14,707 nt of DNA from CAZALT01 sp964485515. GTDB lineage: Bacteria; Actinomycetota; Acidimicrobiia; Acidimicrobiales; Acidimicrobilacustridaceae. The stretch spans positions 1-14,707 of the forward strand of contig CAZALT010000087.1 in NCBI GenBank assembly GCA_964485515.1, read 5' to 3'. Below are positions 1 through 5,518 of this stretch, one piece after another. Numbering within the stretch: position 1 is the stretch's first letter; each line of letters opens with the position of its first letter. The position numbers and the translations under genes were made by a program. The notes beneath the pieces were generated by a model. It was given only the letters and a program-made list of their open reading frames with translations. It did no database searches and had not been told where the DNA came from.

Positions 1-190
1 GAGTGGGAGTGGGACCGGAAGCCGATGTCGATGCCGATGCCGATGTCGATGTCGATGTGGAGGTGCCCGGCCCGTCGGGTTCCGCCGCGCCGACCGCAGT
101 CGCGCCGAGGGGCACGAGCAGGGCAACGATGGCAGCGAGGACGAGGACCGGCCGGTGTCGCATCGGTCGTTGGGCACGAACGTCACACAT
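1..190 (-). CDS. Secreted or surface protein, N-terminal fragment (cut by left edge)
   Basis: Reading leftward from the ATG at 190, 63 codons are open to the window edge, so only the N-terminus is visible. A GGAG ribosome-binding site lies six bases before this ATG; a second in-frame ATG is at 163. The product opens with a basic stretch (RPMRHRP), a hydrophobic core (VLVLAAIVALLVPL) and a likely AxA-type cleavage near residue 35, then a low-complexity Thr/Ser/Ala linker coded by a hexamer repeat. This is the pattern of an exported, probably cell-wall-associated protein. It follows hmuV by 44 bases and has its own iron box just upstream, so it is probably iron-regulated and part of heme or iron capture; HtaA-like or other receptor domains could lie beyond the edge. 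The functional domain cannot be seen, so no specific product is claimed. Confidence 0.7.
   Translation of the reverse strand, partial: MCDVRAQRPMRHRPVLVLAAIVALLVPLGATAVGAAEPDGPGTSTSTSTSASASTSASGPTPT
23..58 (-). repeat. Hexamer tandem repeat coding a Ser/Thr/Ala linker
   Basis: Six consecutive 6-bp units CGATGT or CGATGC (plus strand) encode alternating Ser-Thr and Ser-Ala residues on the minus strand, just after the signal peptide of the truncated left-end gene. Because the unit is two codons long, copy-number change would alter linker length without shifting the frame. Confidence 0.7.
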
Positions 191-210
191 GGATCGCTCC
201 GGGAGAGGTG

Positions 211-227
211 TTAGGCAAGCCTAAGGT
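211..227 (-). promoter_or_regulatory. DtxR/IdeR-type iron box upstream of the left-end gene
   Basis: TTAGGCAAGCCTAA (211-224) is an inverted repeat with 6-bp arms TTAGGC and GCCTAA around a 2-bp centre. Aligned to the known DtxR/IdeR consensus (TWAGGTTAGSCTAACCTWA) it matches about 13 of 19 positions, including both the TTAGG and CCTAA/CTAA blocks. It lies between hmuV and the start codon at 190, about 21 bases upstream of that ATG, where an iron-bound repressor would block transcription or its initiation. It implies that the truncated gene has its own iron-regulated promoter besides any read-through from the hmu operon. The specific regulator (IdeR rather than another DtxR-family member) is inferred. 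Confidence 0.65.
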
Positions 228-234
228 CGGTGGG

Positions 235-1068
235 TTACGGATGCAACGCGGCCCGGACGGGCACGATGAGGGGCTCCCCGGTGCGAGGATGATCGAGGAC
301 CTCGATCTCGTGGTGGTAGACCTCGCTGAGCAGCTCGGAGGTCATGACCTCCTGGGGCACGCCGTCGGCCACGATCGAACCGCCGGAGAGGACGGCCACG
401 CGGTCGGCGTAGGCGGCGGCGAGGCCGAGATCGTGCAGCACCGCCACGACGCCGTCGCCCTGTCGGGCCCGACGGCAGGCGACCTCGAGCACGAGCTCCT
501 GGTGGTGCACGTCGAGCGCCGCGGTCGGTTCGTCGAGCAGCACCACCTGGGTGGCCTGCACGAGCACGCGTGCCAGCGCCACCCGCGCCCGTTCACCACC
601 CGACAGCGACGGGAACGTCCGATGAGCCAGATGGGACACGTCGGTCTCGGCCAGCGCGGCGGCGATCAGCTCGTCGTCGTCGTCCTCGACGTCGGTGCGC
701 TCCCACGGTGCCCGCCCCATGGACACGACCTCACGAACCGTGAACGGAAAGGACACCACCGACTGCTGCGGCAGCACCGAACGGCGCAGCGCGAGGTCGG
801 GCGGCGACCACTCCCCCAGCGGACGGCCGTCGATGACCACGTCGCCGGCGTCGGCTTCGATGTCGCCGGTCACGACGCCCAGCAGCGTCGACTTGCCCGC
901 ACCGTTCGGGCCGACGAGCGCGACCACCTCACCCGCCGAGAGCGCGAGATCGACGCCGGTCAACACCTTCTTGGCACCGAACGCGACTTCGACACCGGTC
1001 ACCCGGACGAGCTCGGTGCCGACCGCGACCCGTTCGGGCTGGTCCACCAGCCGGGTGAACCTGCTCAC
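235..1068 (-). CDS. hmuV: Heme (hemin) ABC transporter ATP-binding protein HmuV
   Basis: The 277-residue product is the cytoplasmic ATPase that powers heme import with the adjacent permease and lipoprotein. It has the full ABC set in order: Walker A GPNGAGKST at residues 53-61, Q-loop glutamines 101-102, signature LSGGE at 155-159, Walker B VVLLDEP at 175-181 and the H-loop histidine at 212. Length and spacing suit the FecE/HmuV/BtuD family. The start is GTG at 1068, whose GTGA overlaps the hmuU stop; it is preferred because the frame upstream of it runs antiparallel to nothing useful and lies wholly inside hmuU in another frame. Translational coupling with hmuU is likely. Family membership alone would also allow a siderophore or cobalamin ATPase; the heme assignment rests on HmuT-like ligands and the divergent heme oxygenase. 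Confidence 0.92.
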   Translation of the reverse strand: MSRFTRLVDQPERVAVGTELVRVTGVEVAFGAKKVLTGVDLALSAGEVVALVGPNGAGKSTLLGVVTGDIEADAGDVVIDGRPLGEWSPPDLALRRSVLPQQSVVSFPFTVREVVSMGRAPWERTDVEDDDDELIAAALAETDVSHLAHRTFPSLSGGERARVALARVLVQATQVVLLDEPTAALDVHHQELVLEVACRRARQGDGVVAVLHDLGLAAAYADRVAVLSGGSIVADGVPQEVMTSELLSEVYHHEIEVLDHPRTGEPLIVPVRAALHP

Positions 1069-2180
1069 GCCCAACCACCCTGACGGCTCCGGGTCTTGCG
1101 GAGCATCCAGAAGAAGAACGGAGCGCCGATCAGCGCGGTGAGCACGCCGAGCGGGACCTCGGCCGGTGCCACGATGGTGCGCGACACCAGATCGGCGATC
1201 ACGAGGATGGCCGCCCCTGCCAGCGCCGACGCGGGGAGCAGGACCTTGTGGCTCGGTCCGGCGAGCATCCGCACGAGGTGGGGTATCACCAGACCGACGA
1301 AGAGGATGATGCCCGACACCGCCACGGCCGACGCGGTGAGGACGGCCACGATCACCAACATGATGATGCGCAGGCGTTCGACGTCGACGCCGAGGTGACG
1401 GGCGGGCTTGTCGCCGAGCGTGAGGAGGTCGAGCTTGGGGGCGAGCACCGTCGCGGCGATCACGCCCACGATCGCCAGCGGAGCGACGACGGCGACCTTC
1501 TCCCACGTGGCCTGGGCCACGCTGCCGAGCGTCCAGAACGTGATGGAACGAAGCTCGGCGTCGGTCGAGAAGAACGTGAGCAGGCCGATCACCGCGCCCG
1601 CGAACGCGTTGACCGCGACGCCTGTGAGGATCAGCGTGACGACCTCGGTGCGGCCGTTGTCACGCGAGGCCAGGTACACCACCACGACGGTGACGAGACC
1701 GCCCACGAAGGCAGCGGCCGGCAGGCTCCACACCCCGAGGCTGGTGACGCCGAGGACGATGGCGGCCACCGCACCCAGCGCCGCGCCCGAGGACACGCCG
1801 ACGATGCCGGGCTCGGCCAGCGGATTGCTGAACGTGCCCTGCATGGCGGCACCGGCGCAGCCGAGCGCCGCCCCCACGACCAGGGCCAGCAGCACGCGAG
1901 GGAAGCGGATCTCCCACAACACGTCCTGACCGAGCGCGTCCGGCGTCGTCCCGATGTTCAAGCCGACCCTGTGCAGGATCGAGCCGAGGACCTCACCCGG
2001 TGGGATCGAGAACGCACCGACGCTCGCGGCCACGATCGCGGCCACGACGAGCACGACGACCAGTCCGATGATCAGCGCCGGTGCCGGGACCAGGCTCCGC
2101 CGGGCGCCGACGACGTCCTCGAGGGCGTCGGCTTCGGCCTCGGCGAGGACATCGGCGTCGACGTCAGGTCGCCCAGGCAT
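1065..2180 (-). CDS. hmuU: Heme (hemin) ABC transporter permease HmuU (FecCD family)
   Basis: The 371-residue integral membrane protein forms the translocation channel of the heme importer. After an acidic N-terminal tail of about 28 residues, hydrophobic segments follow from about residue 32 to the C-terminus, as in the usual ten-helix FecCD/BtuC fold. Family landmarks visible are RFPR at 92-95, the MQGTFSNPLAEP stretch at 113-124, GLVIPHLVR at 296-304 (the coupling region that contacts the ATPase) and the EVPLGVLTALIGAPFFFWML tail at 341-360. Its stop overlaps the hmuV start. It begins at ATG 2180, 66 bases after hmuT, and that gap is filled largely by a 9-bp tandem repeat; no good Shine-Dalgarno is visible, so translation may depend on re-initiation. 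Substrate is inferred from neighbours. Confidence 0.92.
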   Translation of the reverse strand: MPGRPDVDADVLAEAEADALEDVVGARRSLVPAPALIIGLVVVLVVAAIVAASVGAFSIPPGEVLGSILHRVGLNIGTTPDALGQDVLWEIRFPRVLLALVVGAALGCAGAAMQGTFSNPLAEPGIVGVSSGAALGAVAAIVLGVTSLGVWSLPAAAFVGGLVTVVVVYLASRDNGRTEVVTLILTGVAVNAFAGAVIGLLTFFSTDAELRSITFWTLGSVAQATWEKVAVVAPLAIVGVIAATVLAPKLDLLTLGDKPARHLGVDVERLRIIMLVIVAVLTASAVAVSGIILFVGLVIPHLVRMLAGPSHKVLLPASALAGAAILVIADLVSRTIVAPAEVPLGVLTALIGAPFFFWMLRKTRSRQGGWA

Positions 2181-2196
2181 CGGTGCGGCCCGGGTC

Positions 2197-2250
2197 GAGG
2201 GTCACGAGGGTCACGAGGGTCACGAGGGTCAGGAGGGTCAGGAGGGTCAC
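2197..2250 (-). repeat. 9-bp minisatellite, six units, at the hmuT-hmuU junction
   Basis: Six head-to-tail units of GAGGGTCAC or GAGGGTCAG (plus strand) run from 2197 to 2250 and nearly fill the gap between hmuT and hmuU. The hmuT stop codon (2247-2249) lies in the first unit as transcribed. Since the unit is three codons long, each further unit repeats a TGA in the hmuT frame. The array could vary in copy number by slippage without changing HmuT, but would alter the distance to the hmuU start. Confidence 0.85.
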
Positions 2251-3332
2251 GAGGCCGGAACGTCCGGCGTGACGCCATAGATCTGGTTGATCAAGCTGGC
2301 CAGCGCGACGGCGGTGCGAGAGCCGAAGCTGTAGAGCAGGCCGTCTTCGATCGTCACGATCCGCTTGGTCTGGCCCGCCGGGGTCTGACCGATGCCCGGT
2401 ATCGCCAGCATCCCCTCGACTCCGCCGACGGAGTCGAGGCCGGTCGTGGTCATCAAGATGATCTCGGGCGCGGCCTGCACGAGCGCTTCGCTGGTGAGCG
2501 GTGTGAACGGCCGGTCGAGACCCATCGCCGTTCCAGCATCCTCACCGCCTGCGGCGACGATCATCGAGTCGGCACCCGAACGGGGACCGGCGAGCAGGTA
2601 CACCCCGGCCTGGCCGCGCATGTAGAGGAAGGCGACGCGAGGTTTGCGCACATCGGTGGGGATGCTGGCTTGCACGGCGGTGATCTGGTCGTGGGTGCGC
2701 CGCTCGAGCGCGGCTCCCTCCTCGGGCAGGCCGACCGCCTCGGCGATCGCGGCGATGCGTGGGGTGATGTCGTCGATGCTCTCCGGGGCCGCGATGACCA
2801 CCACGGGCACCCCCGCGTTGCGGATGGCGTCGAGCGCTTCAGGCGGACCGGTGTCGGTCTGGGCGAACACGAGCGTCGGGCGCTGCGCGAGCACCGACTC
2901 GGCAGACACGTCGTGGGAGCGCGTGACGACCGGGATGCCCGCGGATTCCGCGAAGGTCGTCGCGACGTCGCGTCCCACCACCTGATCGCCGATGCCGAGC
3001 GAGAACAGCACCTCGGTGATGTTCCCCCAGAGCGAGACGATGCGGCCGGTGTCGGTGACGGTGACCTCCCGACCGTCGGCGGACTGCACGGTGACGGGCA
3101 GCTGGGCAACCGGTTCGGTGGCCACCGGCACGATCTTGAGCGGGTCGGCGACACCGGTCTGCTCGACCAGATCGCCGTCGTCGGGCGCGGGACCCGACAG
3201 CCCACTGCTCCCGCACGCGGTCACGCCCAAGAGGACGGCTGCCACGACGGCCACCGCGACGCCACGGCGCCGTCGCCGAGCCGAGGTCGAACCGATCACG
3301 TGGGTCGGGTCGGTCGGCCCGGTCGAGGTCAC
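2247..3332 (-). CDS. hmuT: Heme-binding lipoprotein HmuT (periplasmic-binding-protein family)
   Basis: The 361-residue product is a membrane-anchored substrate-binding protein that would hand heme to HmuUV. It has an Arg-rich n-region (residues 19-23), a hydrophobic core and a lipobox ending VTAC with the lipidated cysteine at 40. The mature part matches the BtuF/FhuD/HmuT fold: an IVSLWGNITEVLFSLG segment at 98-113, GRDVATTF, and the C-terminal VQAAPEIILMTT motif at 285-296. His140 and Tyr245 lie where corynebacterial HmuT proteins have their His and Tyr axial heme ligands (assignment by spacing and local context). GTG start at 3332 overlaps the preceding stop as GTGA, suggesting coupled translation. 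The mature N-terminus has a polar spacer of some 25 residues. A siderophore or B12 binder is the alternative, less likely given heme oxygenase next door. Confidence 0.88.
   Translation of the reverse strand: MTSTGPTDPTHVIGSTSARRRRRGVAVAVVAAVLLGVTACGSSGLSGPAPDDGDLVEQTGVADPLKIVPVATEPVAQLPVTVQSADGREVTVTDTGRIVSLWGNITEVLFSLGIGDQVVGRDVATTFAESAGIPVVTRSHDVSAESVLAQRPTLVFAQTDTGPPEALDAIRNAGVPVVVIAAPESIDDITPRIAAIAEAVGLPEEGAALERRTHDQITAVQASIPTDVRKPRVAFLYMRGQAGVYLLAGPRSGADSMIVAAGGEDAGTAMGLDRPFTPLTSEALVQAAPEIILMTTTGLDSVGGVEGMLAIPGIGQTPAGQTKRIVTIEDGLLYSFGSRTAVALASLINQIYGVTPDVPAS
2414..2439. repeat. Perfect 11-bp inverted repeat inside hmuT
   Basis: CCTCGACTCCG at 2414-2424 and its exact reverse complement at 2429-2439 flank a 4-base loop. 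In the hmuT mRNA this forms a GC-rich hairpin. It codes part of the GLDSVGGVEG segment around residues 298-307. No U-tract follows, so it is not a standard intrinsic terminator. Confidence 0.75.
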
Positions 3333-4630
3333 GGCGTGACGTCCTTGCGCTTGGCCCTGATGACGTAGGCAAGCCCGCCGCCCCCGGCCACGAGCACGAC
3401 CCCGACGACGATGAACGGCCAGACCGACGTCGACGAACCGTCATCTTCGGGAGCGACGGCGAGCTCGGTGTCCACCGACGGTGACGCGGTGGACGTCGTC
3501 GTCTCGGCGACCGCAGCCTTGAACGTCACGGGGATCACGATGTCTTGCGAGCGGTCGAGCGGGCGGGTGAGGTCGTTGCTGGTGACGATGGCGCACGTGG
3601 CCTGGCTGCAGTCGACGTCGCCGATGGTGGGGCCGGTCGCGATCGACAGTGAGAAGGAGCCCCCCGGCTGGTAGGGCAACGCACCTTCACCGCCCTCTGG
3701 TGGGTTGGACGAGATCCAGGCCACGGCCGTGCTGGCGTTCGGGGATCCATCGGCGCACGGGCCGGGAACCGCTTCGTCGGGGTTGACCACGCAGTAGGCC
3801 ACACCGATGCCCTTGGCCTCGTCGAAGCCCGAACCGGCCACGGTCACCGGCTGGCCCGACCGGTCGAGGTCGCGGGCCTGGGACACCTCCACCGAGAGCG
3901 GGCCGGCGGTGGCGACCCGCCCGTCCTCCGACAGCGTGACGAGGGGCGCCGGCAGCACCTCGGGGGCCGTGGTCGTGGTGGTGGCCGGCGGCTCGCCGGT
4001 CTGTCCCGGTTCGCCGGGGTCGGTGGGGGCCGGCTCGGCCGCGAAGGACACGGGGAGGAAGATGTCCTGACCGCGATCGGAGGTGCGGGTGTGGTCGTTG
4101 CGGGTGACGATGGCGCACCGCACCCGGCGGCAGTCGATGGAGTCGTTGATCTTGGGCGACACCGCGATCGTGAGGTTGAAGCTGCCGCCCGGTCCGTACG
4201 GCGTGGCGAGCCCCTCGCCGTAGGCCGGGGCGTGGCTCGAGATCCACTGCGACGAACCGGTGGAGCCGGTGGTGTCGACCCCACCGCCGCACGGGGTGGG
4301 CAGCTGGTTGGTCGGTGGGATGAGGCAGAACGCGACGTAGATGCCCTTGTTCGAGTCGTAGCCCGAGCCGGCGACGGTGACCTGACCGCCCGACGACGGC
4401 AGGCCCTGGGTCTGGTCGGCCGAGAGGGTTCGCACGCCATCGGTGGCGCTCAGCCCATCGGGCGACACCGCCGTGATCGGCGCCGGGATGAGTCCCTGGG
4501 CGTGTGCTGGACCACCGGTGGCGACCATCGCCCCGAGCGTGGCGACGGCGGCGAGCACCGTCAGCACGGCGGTTGCTCGACGAGACAGCACTGCTCGATT
4601 GTCTCGCTGCGGGCGGTGAAACTGGCGCAC
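3329..4630 (-). CDS. Membrane-anchored surface protein with two neocarzinostatin-like repeats, head of the hmu operon
   Basis: The 433-residue product has a signal peptide (residues 1-44, cleavage after PAHA), two similar extracellular domains (about 68-196 and 245-370), a Thr/Pro linker between them (198-225), a second Thr/Ser linker, a membrane helix (about 403-424) and a basic tail (RAKRKD). Each domain carries VTVAGSG followed by four cysteines at matching places: 102, 114, 167, 172 and 280, 292, 341, 346. The second pair, five residues apart in DC-x4-C-AIVT-x-ND, resembles the Cys88-Cys93 disulfide of neocarzinostatin-type apoproteins, and the first pair resembles Cys37-Cys47. Both domains share a PYxPGGSF segment with a conserved tyrosine (145, 320). 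The GTG start is chosen because AGGAGG (4637-4642) lies six bases upstream. Position and iron box suggest a heme or iron role; a direct heme-binding role is inference. Confidence 0.85.
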   Translation of the reverse strand: MRQFHRPQRDNRAVLSRRATAVLTVLAAVATLGAMVATGGPAHAQGLIPAPITAVSPDGLSATDGVRTLSADQTQGLPSSGGQVTVAGSGYDSNKGIYVAFCLIPPTNQLPTPCGGGVDTTGSTGSSQWISSHAPAYGEGLATPYGPGGSFNLTIAVSPKINDSIDCRRVRCAIVTRNDHTRTSDRGQDIFLPVSFAAEPAPTDPGEPGQTGEPPATTTTTAPEVLPAPLVTLSEDGRVATAGPLSVEVSQARDLDRSGQPVTVAGSGFDEAKGIGVAYCVVNPDEAVPGPCADGSPNASTAVAWISSNPPEGGEGALPYQPGGSFSLSIATGPTIGDVDCSQATCAIVTSNDLTRPLDRSQDIVIPVTFKAAVAETTTSTASPSVDTELAVAPEDDGSSTSVWPFIVVGVVLVAGGGGLAYVIRAKRKDVTP

Positions 4631-4649
4631 CGACGGCCTCCTGCGCGTG

Positions 4650-4668
4650 TTAGGTGGACTTACTCTAG
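4650..4668 (-). promoter_or_regulatory. DtxR/IdeR-type iron box of the hmu operon
   Basis: TTAGGTGGACTTACTCTAG matches about 13 of 19 positions of the DtxR/IdeR consensus, with the left TTAGGT arm intact and the right arm degenerate. It lies 20-38 bases upstream of the GTG at 4630 and overlaps the proposed -10 element, the usual position for iron-dependent repression. Confidence 0.6.
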
Positions 4669-4691
4669 GGAGCTGGCAGGGCCGAACCCAA
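4662..4691 (-). promoter_or_regulatory. Candidate promoter of the hmu operon
   Basis: On the minus strand TTGGGT (4691-4686) and TAGAGT (4667-4662) are 18 bases apart, a fair match to a vegetative sigma-factor promoter. Initiation near 4655 would give a leader of about 25 bases with AGGAGG at 4642-4637. The iron box overlaps the -10 element. This is a sequence guess; no start site is known. Confidence 0.4.
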
Positions 4692-4733
4692 TCGCCCCCG
4701 CCGGAATGGGCCATTGGACACGGTCGCAGGAAA

Positions 4734-4788
4734 TGACAATCTGTCATATCCTTACGACAGGACGTCAGAACAACTCGACAACCTGTCA
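4734..4788. promoter_or_regulatory. Three operator-like inverted repeats phased at 21 bp, upstream of heme oxygenase
   Basis: Three 13-mers start at 4734, 4755 and 4776: TGACAATCTGTCA, CGACAGGACGTCA and CGACAACCTGTCA. The first has perfect 5-bp arms around a 3-bp centre, the third 4-bp arms (11 of 13 bases as in the first), and the middle one keeps GAC-N5-GTC. Centres at 4740, 4761 and 4782 are exactly 21 bp apart, two helical turns, so all three face the same side of the DNA. A related but out-of-phase copy with one extra base (GACGATCTCGTCA) is at 4804-4816. The array occupies the promoter or leader region of heme oxygenase and lies behind the hmu promoter. It suggests cooperative binding by a dimeric regulator that I cannot name; heme-responsive two-component regulators of hmuO genes are known in corynebacteria. 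Confidence 0.55.
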
Positions 4789-4840
4789 CCCTTCTCGCCA
4801 CCCGACGATCTCGTCACCCGACCAGCCCCCGGAGCACACC

Positions 4841-5518
4841 ATGACCGACACGACGACCGGCACCACCACCGAAGCCAACCCCGACCCGTCCTTCTCAGCC
4901 GCGCTCCGAGCCGTCACCTGGGGTGACCACCAGAAGGCCGAGGGGGCACCGTTCATGCAGGCCATCATGCGGGGCACCGCCGGCCGCGCCGACTACGCGC
5001 AGCTCGTGGCGCAGCACTACTTCGCCTACGTCGAGCTCGAGGCCGCGGCCGACGCCATGAGCAACGATCCGGTCGTCGCCCCGTTCGTCTTCGACGAGCT
5101 CACCCGCGTCCCGTCGCTGCGCGACGACCTCGCCTACCTGCTCGGTGACGACTGGGAATCCCAGGTGGCGCCCACCGAGGCGACCGCGGCGTACTGCGAC
5201 CGCCTCCGTGAGGTCGGTGCGAACTGGCCCGGCGGCTGGGTGGCTCACCACTACACCCGGTACCTGGGCGACCTGTCCGGCGGCCAGTACGTGGGCCGCG
5301 CCGTCGAGAAGATCTTCGACCTGCCCGACCACCAGGGCGCGAGCTTCTACCAGTTCACCCAGATCGACGACCCCACCGCGTTCAAGGACGCCTACCGGGG
5401 CCTGCTCGACGCCGCGGCGTGGTCGGCCGACGAGCAGGCCCGCATCATCGACGAGATCCGGGTGGCCTACGAGCTCAACACCCGCGTCCTCGTCGAGATG
5501 CCGCTCACCGACGCCTGA
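4841..5518 (+). CDS. hmuO: Biliverdin-producing heme oxygenase
   Basis: The 225-residue cytoplasmic enzyme opens heme to biliverdin, carbon monoxide and free iron, using three O2 and reducing equivalents. The proximal heme-ligand histidine is His30 in WGDHQKAEGAPFM, and the distal-helix signature GDLSGGQ is at 143-149 within HHYTRYLGDLSGGQ, both diagnostic for the HO-1/HmuO family; length is also typical. ATG at 4841 is preferred because GGAG (4831-4834) sits six bases before it, and the longer upstream frame is antisense to the hmu leader. The N-terminal dozen residues are Thr-rich and nonconserved. It is transcribed divergently from the hmu operon across a 210-bp region containing a triple operator-like array. 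Its 3' end overlaps the convergent VWA gene by 14 bp. The electron donor is not in view. Confidence 0.95.
   Translation: MTDTTTGTTTEANPDPSFSAALRAVTWGDHQKAEGAPFMQAIMRGTAGRADYAQLVAQHYFAYVELEAAADAMSNDPVVAPFVFDELTRVPSLRDDLAYLLGDDWESQVAPTEATAAYCDRLREVGANWPGGWVAHHYTRYLGDLSGGQYVGRAVEKIFDLPDHQGASFYQFTQIDDPTAFKDAYRGLLDAAAWSADEQARIIDEIRVAYELNTRVLVEMPLTDA

Noticed and set aside
2197..2250. CRISPR-like array
   Set aside because: The units are 9 bp and contiguous without spacers; it is a simple tandem repeat.
1248..3368. Long plus-strand open frame of 706 codons
   Set aside because: It is antisense to hmuU and hmuT, very rich in His, Arg, Asp and Gly, and has no domain or ribosome-binding site; such frames are expected opposite high-GC genes.
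3329..4630. HtaA-type heme-receptor domains in the first hmu gene
   Set aside because: The repeats show a cysteine pattern and VTVAGSG/CAIVTxND motifs of an Ig-like neocarzinostatin-type fold; I see none of the usual HtaA sequence features.
4714..4742. A vegetative promoter for hmuO built on TTGGAC at 4714-4719
   Set aside because: The -35 word is fair, but no acceptable -10 hexamer is found 16-18 bases downstream, so no promoter is called for hmuO.
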